Shown: piece after piece, positions 1-9,136 of the stretch
Numbering within the stretch: the stretch's first letter is position 1
Layout of the letters: every line of letters begins with the position of its first letter
Assembly: GCA_018136815.1 (NCBI GenBank)
Contig: CM030931.1
Span: forward strand, 4,284,148 to 4,348,147
Source of the DNA: Isochrysis galbana
Lineage: Eukaryota > Haptophyta > Isochrysidales > Isochrysidaceae
Length of the DNA stretch: 64,000 nt
Direction: 5' to 3'
Program-made: the position numbers and the translations under genes
Notes under the pieces: generated by a model
What the model saw: the letters and a program-made list of their open reading frames with translations, nothing else
What the model was told of the DNA's origin: nothing
Databases searched by the model: none

Positions 1-93
1 CGGAGTGGTAAAAAAAGGGTATAAAGTATAAATTAAAAGTAAAAGTAGAAAGTAGTGCAAAAGAGTATATTTGCGAGTCCGCGAGCCAAGAGC

Positions 94-205
94 CCCGGCA
101 CCTGTGTTTCCCACTGTTTTTCACTGTGTTTCTTCAATGGCCAAACACAGACTGTTTTTGCTGTGTTTGGAAGCAGCCCCCACTGTGTTTCACATGTAGG
201 TACCT
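94..205 (+). repeat. Dispersed repeat E, copy 1
   Basis: Short block built from TGTGTTT words around a GCCAAACACAG core and ending in CTGTGTTTCACATGTAGG. The same arrangement (CGTGTTT words, GCCAAAAACAG core, CCGTGTTTCACATCTAGG end) occurs at 2776-2952 and partly at 42866-42905. No coding potential seen. The element class is unknown. Confidence 0.5.
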
Positions 206-365
206 AGTGCTAGATCTAACGAGTGTCATTTAATATAAAAAATCCTCCTTCCCCCCGCCCCCCCCAAATCCGTGCCCTCGCCTCCCTCGCCTCCTCTCGT
301 GGCTGACGGCGGCGTGTGCTCTCAGCCCATCTCTCTCTCCCCTCTTTTGGGGCGTGTGTGGCTCG

Positions 366-1340
366 ATGCGCGCGCCCGCTCTCTGCGCAATGCTGGCCGT
401 AGCGTTGCTCGGCGAGGCGGGCGGCTCGCATGTGTGCGCCCGAGCAGATCTCGGCGCCGGACTCGCAGATTGCACTGCCCTGTCACTGAGCTGCACGATG
501 ATGCCTGACGCGGGCAAGAGTGAGGCCGCTGGCTGCGCGATGACGCAACAGGAGCTCTCAGAGCTCTTTCAGGGGCCGCTCTGCTCTTCGAACGCGCTCA
601 CCGCGCTCGATCTGCGTGGACACACACTCGGGGCCAACGCCACTGCAGCTCTTGCGGCTGGGCTGGCATCATGCACTGCTCTTGAGTCGCTTGACGTCTC
701 AGATACACGCCTAGGTGACGCTGGCCTCGCCACGTTGCTCTCAGCCCTACCAGCATCTCTTAATAGGCTCATATTAGCTCATAATGGCCTGACGGACGAG
801 AGCGCTCGGGCCATCCGCAAGGCGCTCGGTGAGAAGAATACTGGATCGCTGAAGCCGTTGCAGATCCGTGTCCTTGACCTCAGCTGGAATGCATTGAGCA
901 GCAGTGGCGCGCGGGCACTAGGAGCGCTACTCGCGTCGGCGGACTGTGTCGTGGAGTCGTTATACCTTGACTGGAACGGGTTGAGAGACCGGGGTGTAAA
1001 GGAGATTGGCGAGGGTCTCAAAAGCAACACTCACCTAAAGCGGCTCTCCTTAACATTCAATGGCATCAAGGATTCGGGAGTTACTGGGCTGAGCGCTGGC
1101 CTACGGCAGAATGCAGTTTTAGAGGTCCTCAACCTCTCCAACAACGGTATTTCTCCTGCCGCCGATCGCAAATGGCGCGCTGCTCTTGCGAATAAGCCGC
1201 CGACAACGTCCTCGGCAGCTTCCGAAAAGACAAGTGGAACATCAGACACACCAAGAGAACAACAAGGGCGTACGACATCGAGTACTGATTCTGTGGAGGA
1301 CGATGTCGATGTGGATGAAATTTCATTTGACGAGGATTGA
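366..1340 (+). CDS. Secreted or ER-targeted leucine-rich repeat (RNI-like) protein
   Basis: A 324-residue protein in one exon. The ATG at 366 is chosen over an in-frame GTG at 354 because it gives a typical signal peptide (MRAPALCAMLAVALLGEAGG). Residues about 70-270 hold six or so leucine-rich repeats of the ribonuclease-inhibitor type, seen as repeated LxxLDLS / LxxLxLxxNxLxxxG patterns such as VLDLSWNALSSSGARALG and LKRLSLTFNGIKDSGVTGL. The last 55 residues are low-complexity Ser/Thr-rich and end in a strongly acidic tail (DDVDVDEISFDED). RNI-type repeats form a curved solenoid that usually binds proteins; the partner cannot be told from sequence. A similar LRR fragment lies inside the hAT element at 12196-12627. 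Confidence 0.75.
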   Translation: MRAPALCAMLAVALLGEAGGSHVCARADLGAGLADCTALSLSCTMMPDAGKSEAAGCAMTQQELSELFQGPLCSSNALTALDLRGHTLGANATAALAAGLASCTALESLDVSDTRLGDAGLATLLSALPASLNRLILAHNGLTDESARAIRKALGEKNTGSLKPLQIRVLDLSWNALSSSGARALGALLASADCVVESLYLDWNGLRDRGVKEIGEGLKSNTHLKRLSLTFNGIKDSGVTGLSAGLRQNAVLEVLNLSNNGISPAADRKWRAALANKPPTTSSAASEKTSGTSDTPREQQGRTTSSTDSVEDDVDVDEISFDED

Positions 1341-1761
1341 ATCCGCTATGTCACATGCCACAGCTGGGTGCATTTCACAGATAGTTGAGATACCCCCATT
1401 CCATGATCTCTATTTTCGCAAAGTTAAGACAAAGTTGTGTCATCAGACCTTGGTGTCCCTCTCATATTGTTGCATGTTGCGATGGCGATTCTGCTTCAGT
1501 GCCCATATCGCACGTATGCGCCTCAAAATAAGCGCAAGAGCTGTTGCGCAACATTGATGCCTGGCACTACGTCTGCACTAAAACAAACGTTGTTTTGCTC
1601 TTGCGTGCTAATTTTGGCCTATGCATTAGTAAGTAAGGAGGGAATGGGAGTCGTGTGGGGAGTGCTGCGTGCAAGAGTAGTGTGTAATGAGTGTGCCTAA
1701 GTAAGTTGCATTGGTGATGCTCAGATCTTTAGGGCATCTTCTTGATAGTGTTAAGGGCCTC
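1341..1761. other. Gene-free 3' flank
   Basis: Downstream of the LRR gene the sequence becomes AT-richer. I see no coding exon, RNA gene or repeat that I can match elsewhere in the window. Confidence 0.4.
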
Positions 1762-1990
1762 CCATCTAGATGGACCGTGGCCGTGGCCGCATCCGCGATC
1801 GACCTTTTTGTTTTAGAAGTCGCCTGCGTTTCTATGCCCCTCCTTGTAGGCTAGTCACCGTCGCATCATCCTACATTCGCCCTCTTTGCCCTCGCCTTCT
1901 TTGTAGCCTCCCTTGTCGCCTGCTTTGCCCCTCGCCTGGCTTACCTCCTTGCGTGCTCCTAGCGTTTTTGTTTTTAGGCGTTAAGTAAGT
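1762..1990 (+). repeat. Dispersed repeat D, copy 1
   Basis: Non-coding block starting near GCATCCGCGATCGACC and containing TTTTAGAAGTCG, TTGTAGGCTAGTCACC and GTCGCATCATCCTA. The same words in the same order are found on the opposite strand at 32590-32765, so this is a dispersed repeat. Termini and class are not resolved. Confidence 0.5.
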
Positions 1991-2050
1991 CGCGCGTTCA
2001 GGTATCGAGTATCGAGGAACCACCACCCCCTTGTGTGACCCTGATCTCCC

Positions 2051-2727
2051 CTAAGGTGTTGGCCGTTGGATTATATCGTGGCGATGTTCTACTTCGGTCT
2101 TCATCAATTTACTTAAGGGTCTTCGAAAGATTCCTTCCTTATTCCTGTGCGTGATTGTCACCTGATTGGAGGGCGGAGCGGTGTTGGTAGACGGGCTCCC
2201 GCCGTTGGCGGTCGAAGCCTGATCGACGGGTGCAACCACTTGGGTGGGGTTGGGTGAGCAGCCAGCCTTACGCTTCGACGCCGTCGACCTACCACTCGCG
2301 GCTCGGAGGTTGCGCAGGTCGGTGTCGACCACGACCAGCGCAGTCGGAGAGCTCATGCTAACGTAGGCGGAGAGCCGGTAGAGACCCTTGAACGCTCCAC
2401 GGCCACGCGGCGCTGCCGTGCTGTACCCGCTGTACAGCCCGACGGGATGCTCCGCATGGCGAGGAACACCGGAGAAATAAAGGAGATGCGCGTTGTGTCC
2501 CGGCAACCACCGAGCTCGCTCTCGACGGTGATATGCGGCGACCTGCGCGCCGCGATGTCCTTCACGCCGGCGGGGGCAATCGACCTAGGCGGCGGTTGCC
2601 TCGATGTTAGCGCCGTCACCAACATGGATTCGCTCTGGCCGGCCACGTTGACGGGCACATACACTGGCACCGCCGTGGAGTTTGCGGCACCGTCGGCGAC
2701 ATCAATGAAGGCAATGATCATAAACAA
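2051..2727 (-). pseudogene. Unrecognised degenerate coding segment
   Basis: Two overlapping minus-strand frames (2353-2727 and 2051-2506) read as protein in succession. The first contains DVADGAANSTAVPVYVPVNV and SELGGCRDTTRISFISPVFL; the second continues with STAAPRGRGAFKGLYRLSAY. A single frameshift near 2440-2480 would join them. I do not recognise the family. It could be a decayed structural protein of a mobile element, but nothing proves that. Repeat E copy 2 follows on the right. Confidence 0.25.
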
Positions 2728-2775
2728 TCCGCAGTGGAACGCCCCCGTGCATATCTATCCTACATGGTGCAAATA

Positions 2776-2952
2776 AACACGGGTTTACCGTGTTTGTATA
2801 GAGGCCAAAAACAGCCTGTTTTCACCGTGTTTCAAACGCCCTCCCTAGCAGCATGCCGTGTTTGCGAGGTTCCCGTGTTTCTAGAAAAGCCAAAAACAGG
2901 CCGTATTTGCTGTGTTTGGAGCCCCCCCCTGCCGTGTTTCACATCTAGGATA
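2776..2952 (+). repeat. Dispersed repeat E, copy 2 (two internal sub-units)
   Basis: Two imperfect sub-units, each with a CCGTGTTT word, a GCCAAAAACAG core and a second CGTGTTT word. The block ends in CCGTGTTTCACATCTAGG, matching the end of copy 1. AT-rich flanks, no coding potential. Confidence 0.5.
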
Positions 2953-3161
2953 TCTATGCGCCGGTAGTGACAACCATTGATTCGCTCATGGGCCCCCTCG
3001 ACGGTGTTCAACTCGCCAGTCACGATCCAAAGTAGCTCGGCGCTAAGTTCAATGAATTTCGCCTTCTCTAGCTTGCCGTTGTGGAATTCGCCACCCCGCA
3101 TCACGGACACGTCGGGTGTCACTAGCATGGCCTTCGTTCGCGTTTGCTGGCGCGCATTCAT

Positions 3162-4337
3162 TCAACCAACCCCTGTACTTTGACACCAGCAGTCTACGAG
3201 CTCGCGGAGCTTGGTCGCCGCCGCCTGCTGCTTGGTGCGCTCGACGGCGGCGGAGGAGGTGAGACTCGGTGATGATGCGCTGCTTGGCCCTGTGCGCCTC
3301 GAAGAAGACGGCCTGCAGCACCTCCTTGGCCTCTTTCGAGTCCGTGGCGGCCTTTGTGCGCCCGAGCATCGCATCCGTCGCCGTCTCGTAGAGCGCAGCG
3401 CGCAGCGGTCGTGGTCGGCATCTCGATGCCCACACGCGGCTCGGCGATCGAGGCGACCATGGCGAGCATCAGCGGGTTGGCCGTCACTCGGCGCTGCGTC
3501 CCGGCGTCCAGCGGCACCTTGTCGCGCAAGTAGGGCGCGAGCTCAGTAGCGCGCCGCTCCTCGCCAAGCCGCTGGGTGAGGAAAGCCTCCTGCTGCGCAT
3601 CGCTGAGCGGCACAAGCTCGAGCCGATGGAAGTCCTTGAAGAGTGCCTCGTCGAGCCCCGCCGGGCGCGAGGTGCAGAGGATCGGGTGGCCCTGCGGCGC
3701 GAGGACGGTTGCGATGTGATGCTCGATCTTATTGCGCACAGCGCCCGCCTCGTCGAGCCCGTCAATCAGCAACACCGCACGGCGTGTGGTCATCTCCTGG
3801 CACAGCATGGCACAGTGCGCTGGTTCACATGTGACCCGGAGGTAGGCGTCGATCCAGTTGGTGGCGGCAGCAAAGCGCGCCTCGTGTTGCGACAGTGACA
3901 CCTGCAACTGCTCCACGCTCCACCTTGATCAGGATGGGCGTGCGCGGGCCACCGGGGAGGAGGTGGATGATCACCTAGCTCATTAGCCAGGTCTTCCCCG
4001 CTGCTGGCGGTGCAGTGAGCAGGGCGAGGACCACCTGCTTGGGCAACCACGTGCCCAACGTGGCCGCGTCCCTCACGGGCAGTATCTTGCCCATGGCGTC
4101 CTTGCCCTTGATGGCAATCGACACACACTGAGTGAGCGTGTCGAGCCGCTGGCCGGTGAGAGCGTCGGCCTCTCTCCCCGCTACTGGCTCCGCCAACATG
4201 CCTGTTTCCCTCCCCCCGCCGTCTCTCTCTCTCTCTGCTCCATCCGCTTCCTTCCTCCGCTTCCTCTCTTGAAGCTCGAATGGACTCGCCGATCTCGAAA
4301 AACCTTTCCAAGCAAGATGCTGTGATAGGGCGGTCAA
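3162..4337 (-). pseudogene. NACHT-type NTPase, frameshifted remnant
   Basis: Reading the minus strand from 4337, a Walker A (APPAAGKTWLMS) appears near 3985 and is followed at once by a TAG stop. In another frame come the Walker B region LLIDGLDEA (about 3770), TSRPAGLDEALF (sensor region) and TANPLMLAMV. Two more frame changes lead to ALYETATDAMLGRTKAATDS and VERTKQQAAATKLREL. The order Walker A, Walker B, TSRP, NPLML is that of NACHT STAND NTPases, which act as signalling or innate-immunity-like switches. At least four frame breaks mean that either the gene is dead or the assembly carries indels; the stop after Walker A favours decay. Flanking protein-like sequence at 2955-3161 may be its decayed C-terminal part. 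Confidence 0.6.
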
Positions 4338-4815
4338 TCAACCAGGCGGCCGTCGCCAGGGTGGGAGAGGCCTCTGTGCCATGAGCCATGAGGCATGCCC
4401 AATGGCCAGTGGAGGAAGGGAGCGCTTTGTTTGCTGGGGGTCTGGTGTGGCCTGCAGTCTGCAGCCCCCCATGAGGCATGAGGGGGGCTAGCATGCAGCA
4501 TGTCTGCTATGGCTGTGGGTGAAACGAACCGCGAACCGCGCGCGGAGGAGAAGAACCTCGCGCGCGGGGGGGGGGGATAATATAACGGCCGGAGGCGACG
4601 GATGGCACGCCGAGGGGAAGAACCTGCCGCGGGGGGGGCGAGGGACCGAGGGCACGGCGGGGCAGCGTGGGAGGGCGCGAGGCCAATCTCGGAGCGAGAT
4701 CGCGTCGTTTCCCTCGCGGCTCGCGGAGCGCAGAAAGACCCCCACGGAACATCCTGGGACTGGGACCGGAGAATGTTTTGGACGAAACTTCCCTCCGTCG
4801 GCCGAGGAGAGGAGG

Positions 4816-4885
<70 letters not shown>

Positions 4886-5508
4886 AGAGAGAGTCTCGCA
4901 GAGCGACTGCAGAACGAGAAATCGAAGTCATGCCGTTTTATTACCTTAAACGAGCCGACAATTATAGGAACAGCAAAAACAAAATTCGAATCGCAAATTT
5001 CGAGACCAAAATCTGCAAACCTGGACTTGAGACCATGGGGAATCCGAATCTGTGTGTCTTGTGCGTCAGTGGCAACACGGGGAACTGTTCAATTGTAATT
5101 GTGAGCGCGTACCTTACACGAATATTCATGCCTACAGCCTTCAGATGGGCAGGAATACAACAGGGTCACGGCATGGCTTCGATCGCAGAGCGCTGCGACG
5201 GCTGCTGGGTGCGTAAGAAGACACGCCACACCACTTTCTAACATAAACAAGGGAAACATGTAATAAACACGGGAGCGAAAGCCACGGTGGGTCAACAGAG
5301 AGAGCAAAGAAGGAACCAATTGGCCAGAAGAGAACTCGTCGTCCTAGAGAAGGATTGCACACAGAACTGGCGCGGAAGGGATTCGTCCATGCTTAGCGAA
5401 GATCCTACAAGATTCATCGGCGAATAGCGTCTCAACGCGAGCACAGCGGCGTGCACTTTACCTATAGCTTTTCGTAGCTTAGCCATGGAGTAGCTGGTAG
5501 ACTTAAAA
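4338..5508. other. Gene-free region with GA microsatellite
   Basis: No convincing exon. It holds G-rich low complexity (4565-4640), a long (GA)n tract at about 4816-4888, and a moderately AT-rich right half. Long frames through the GA tract encode only Arg/Glu runs and are not counted as genes. Confidence 0.5.
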
Positions 5509-5524
5509 AGTCTAGAAGCTTACA

Positions 5525-6274
5525 TTAACTTCTTAATATTCTCACCGCACACGCGGCCGTGGACCCTCTACTTTCTACTCACGCAGCAAACCTTTCTACA
5601 CCCCCTCTCTCCCGGCCCTTTCCCCCCCGCCATCAGGCGACTCCCCCCGTGCACTACTAGGGGGATAGGGGAAATGGGCTTAGATATGGTCGGTGGCCCG
5701 CGCCCCCCCCCCGGTGATCCGTTCCCCCCTTCCTCCTATGCCTACCGGGCTGGCGGCGTCCTCAGTCCCGACTTCTCCTGTAAACAGGTGCGGGACTTAC
5801 ATATTTTCCGGTGAGCGGAGCCCTCGCTCCGCCCACCCCCTTCTCCGCGCTCTCTCTCCCCTCTCCTGCAGGCACGCGCGATGGCGCGCCTGCGACAGGC
5901 CTGCAGCTGCCTCTGGCGACCCCTGGAGGCTCCTGGAGGCCAGCTCAGGGGGCAGAGGAGGCTGGGGCTGGGCCCTGGTCTCCCCTGCCTCTCCCTCGCT
6001 GGCGCTCCTGGGCCTCAGGGGCCCCCACTCTGCACCTGTCTGCCTGTCGAACAGGGGGGGAGGGGGGTTGGAGCGATGGGCTGGCCACGAGGGGCCACGA
6101 CGCGCGAATCAGGCGAGCCTGTCAGGGAGAGAGTGGGTCAGCATGGCAGTGGCCTCCTGGCAAGCCATCAGGCATGCCAGGAGAGTGGGTGGTTCCTCCC
6201 CCATGGCAGGGGAGGAGTGGAGAGAGAGGGGGGCTCGTGCCCCCCCATGGGCGAACTAAGTATAAACTTAGTTG
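5525..6274 (-). mobile_element. Non-autonomous retroposon type B, copy 1
   Basis: Flanked by a perfect 16-bp direct repeat AGTCTAGAAGCTTACA at 5509-5524 and 6275-6290, a target-site duplication. In sense orientation (minus strand) the 5' end is the palindrome CTAAGTTTATACTTAG followed by a G-run/C-run hairpin. The 3' end is GCGGTGAGAATATTAAGAAG. The body has no intact ORF. The 5' half matches type A elements, while the 3' end matches LINE-type 3' ends at 47597 and 48849. This suggests that the copy was mobilised in trans by that LINE family. Confidence 0.8.
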
Positions 6275-6784
6275 AGTCTAGAAGCTTACAGAGGCGTTAG
6301 ACTTATAGAGTCTAGACGCTTGAGGTTCTTGAGGGTGTACTTTAGCAAGCAAGATGCTCGCTACTTCCTTGGTCTTCATCGACACGTGCTTACTACTCCC
6401 TTGATCTCCATGCCTGGGTGATCAGTCCAGAGCTAGAGCATATTCATATTCCGAGTAGAAAGAAGCCTGTAGAAGCTGCTTGGCCACGTGGATATAATAG
6501 TAGACCGACATTGAATGAAGTGTAGTGATTGATAGACGCGTGGAGACGTCGTAGACGTATAGATAGACATAAGAACGAAGATTGATGATTTACCATCGCG
6601 GTTATAACGGTAGAGCGGAAAATAGCGAAATAGCCTGCAGAGGCTCGCGAATGCGAATGCGACAGCTCGGCCTCTACCGGCGGACGCGGCCGTTTCGCCA
6701 ACGACTGCTCCATGGGCACTGGGGGGGCGCCCTCGGCGGGGGGCCCGAAGGAGAGGGGGGGCGCGCTCCACGGCAACTAATTAT

Positions 6785-6945
6785 AAAGTGAGTTGGAGGA
6801 GCCGCAGGCCGCAGGGGAAGGGCAGGTTCGGGGGGGAAAGGAAGGATCATGGGCGTGGCTACATGTTAGAGTCCCATAGCCACGTGCGGACCGAGAAATT
6901 TATAAGATTTTATCATCATCATCATCATCATCATTTTCACCTCAA
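6785..6945 (+). mobile_element. Diverged LINE 3'-end-like copy with (ATC)n tail
   Basis: Shares the word order GGAGCCGCAGGCCGCAGGGG, GGGCGTGGCTAC, CACGTGCGG, then GAGAAATTTATAAGATTTT with the LINE 3' end at 14815-14956. It ends in (ATC)n at about 6914-6934. No ORF. Probably a strongly 5' truncated copy. Confidence 0.45.
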
Positions 6946-7387
6946 CTTCTTCCTCTGCCCTAGTGGGGCATGCCAAGATCCACTAGCGCGAGGGCCGTAG
7001 TTGTGGTGAGGCGTAGGTGATGAACCATAGATGCAACACTGATTCACAGTTGACTCGTACGCACAGTGTCGCGTAATCGCCCAGCGTGCTCCGTGCGTGC
7101 CGCGCCCTGTTACCACTGCTACAGGGAGGGGGCACAACAAGCACGGTGCAAGAGAAGGGCACTTCACTTGAGTCAGAAGGAATTCATCAATGTCACACAT
7201 CGGAGTGGCAGCGTGAAGGAAGACTTCTCGAAGGATACTCCATTCCACAAGTGGCGGTATCTCAATTGCATCTAATTCAGGGCATCTTGTTTCAGACGAC
7301 TGTAGACGCATGAGACACGTCTCAATGAGCAGTCACCTCGTCAATGGAGAAATCAGTTGTGGCAACAGGACACGTGGCGTGCGAGGC
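6946..7387. other. Gene-free 3' flank of grpE
   Basis: Short frames only, with no recognisable exon or repeat. It probably contains the 3' UTR of the grpE gene. Confidence 0.35.
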
Positions 7388-8062
7388 TCACGATGAGGGC
7401 TTCTGCACCACTCCGACGCCGGCTGCCCGCAGACAGCGATCGTGAAGCTTGTAGCCCGGAGACGTGACATGCATAACAGTGCCAGGCTCCTTGCTCGGAT
7501 CCGGGGCCTCGAACATCGCATTGTGGTAGTTAGGATCAAACTTTTCGCCAAGCGGATCAACCTTCGTCAACCCGTGCTTAGCAAACACCTTGAGCAGCTC
7601 AGTGTCCGTCATCCTGACGCCCTCGTACAGGATTTTGAGATCTTGATGGTCTTCAGATTCGCGCATCTCGACTGGCACCGCGTCCATCGCGCGCCCCAGG
7701 TTGTCGGCGACGTCGAGCAGGTCCTTGGCAAAGTTGCCGACTGCAAATTTGCTCGCGTTCTCCACGTCGATCGCAGCTCGCCTGCGCGTGTTGTCTGCTT
7801 CGGCGAGCGCGCGAAGCAACTGGTCGTGCTTGGCCTTGAGCTGTTCATCCAACTCTGCGAGCCGCTCCTCAAGCTCGGTTATCCGGTCTGGCTGTGGCTC
7901 CTGCGCTGCCGAAGGGCCGGCCGGTTCGCCCTCTGTGGTACTGCTCGGCGCCCCTGTCTCGGGCTTGGCGGCACAGAGCGAGCGGGCTAAAGGCGCGCGG
8001 GCGGAGAGCGCGGTCAGCCGGCCCGCCGGCCGGGCCGAGCGCGAGAGAGCCAGGCGAAGCAT
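7388..8062 (-). CDS. Mitochondrial-type GrpE nucleotide exchange factor
   Basis: A 224-residue single-exon protein. Residues 1-35 form a typical presequence rich in Arg, Ala, Leu and Ser with no acidic residue (MLRLALSRSARPAGRL). Residues 55-110 are the long coiled-coil of GrpE (ITELEERLAELDEQLKAKHD). The C-terminal head carries the family signature: FDPNYHNAMFEAPDPS, then GYKLHDRCLRAAGVGV. GrpE releases ADP from mitochondrial Hsp70 and so drives its cycle in import and folding. The presequence points to the mitochondrion, though a plastid target cannot be excluded. It is divergent from the adenylate-forming enzyme at 9137, with about 1 kb of purine/pyrimidine-rich DNA between them. Confidence 0.92.
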   Translation of the reverse strand: MLRLALSRSARPAGRLTALSARAPLARSLCAAKPETGAPSSTTEGEPAGPSAAQEPQPDRITELEERLAELDEQLKAKHDQLLRALAEADNTRRRAAIDVENASKFAVGNFAKDLLDVADNLGRAMDAVPVEMRESEDHQDLKILYEGVRMTDTELLKVFAKHGLTKVDPLGEKFDPNYHNAMFEAPDPSKEPGTVMHVTSPGYKLHDRCLRAAGVGVVQKPSS

Positions 8063-8592
8063 TGCGCACGGCAGAGGGAGAGGGAGAGCTCAGTCCCCCT
8101 TGCTCTCTCTCCCTCTCGCTCCCTCTGTACGGCACTCGCGTCGCGCGTCGCGGCTCTCTCTCCTCTCTCTCTTTCTCTCTCCCTCTGTCTCTCCCTCCCC
8201 CTCCACTCTTCTATTTCTTTCCTTCAGTTTTCTCGTCTTCATAAAGTTTCTCCTGGGGCGTCCGTCTCGAGAGAGAGACCGAGGGGGAGCGAGGAATCTC
8301 TCACATCTTCATGAAGAGACAAAGAACGGGAGAGAGTGGAGAGAAGAGACGCGCCCCCTCTACACGCGCGCGAGCCAGAAGACGCCAGAGAAGGGGGAAG
8401 GGGGGGGGGGCGCGGGGGGGGGGAGGGGCGTTTTGACCGGAGAATTCGCCTCCTCTTCTCCAGAGCCCTCGCCGTGAAGATGGCTTGCTCTTCGGATCCT
8501 ATGTGCCCGAAATAGCTATTATGTTGCCGCTGCTCGATATCGTGGCATCGATACGTTCTAAATTTGGGCCTCGGCCCCGTCCTCGAGGCGGG

Positions 8593-8635
<43 letters not shown>

Positions 8636-9136
8636 AGGCCGACGGAGGGGAGCCGGGAGGACCAACTGTCCCCTGAAGAGACTCGCCTGTGTACGTGAAT
8701 ATTGTCAGAGTGTCAGAGTGGTCGGCTTGTGGCGGCGGGCGGATTGGATGGAGAGCGCGCTGGTGGGCGGGCGGCTCGTGTGGGCGGGCCGTGAGGGCCC
8801 GTCGGGCGTGCGTGGCTGCGTGCGCGTACGCCGGCTGCCGCGCAAGCCGACGGGCCAGCTCGACGAGCTCGCGCTCGCGCTTGAGACCGCAAGCCTCCTT
8901 GCTTCTCGGGAAGAGGGAGGAGAGAGCGGTTTGGAGGGGAGAGGAGGTGGGAAGGAGGAAGGGAAGGGGAGGGGGGGGGAAAGCACAGAGAGGGGCGAGG
9001 CCGCGGGGAGTGGGGAGGGGAGGCGAGGCGAGGAGGAGAAGGCAGGCGGGAAGAGGAGGATGGGCGAGAGGAGAGGGGACCAGAGGAGAGGGAAAGGGGG
9101 CAGAAGGTCAAGCGAGAGGAGAGTGTAAAGACTGAG
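8063..9136. promoter_or_regulatory. Divergent intergenic region, purine/pyrimidine-rich
   Basis: Lies between the two divergent genes. It switches from CT-rich (8090-8230) to GA-rich (8260-8450 and 8600-9120, including (GA)n at about 8601-8630). No TATA element is evident. A short GC-rich frame at 8748-8890 (reading ESALVGGRLVWAGREGPSG) could be a 5' exon of the right-hand gene, but no splice pair decides it. Confidence 0.35.

Noticed and set aside
4519-5241. Long frames across the GA microsatellite and its flanks
   Set aside because: They encode runs of Arg/Glu imposed by the GA repeat, with no domain and no third-position bias outside the repeat.
5693-6300. Overlapping frames of 140-190 codons in the retroposon
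   Set aside because: They lie inside type B copy 1, are open only because the DNA is GC-rich, and are not conserved in frame in the second copy.
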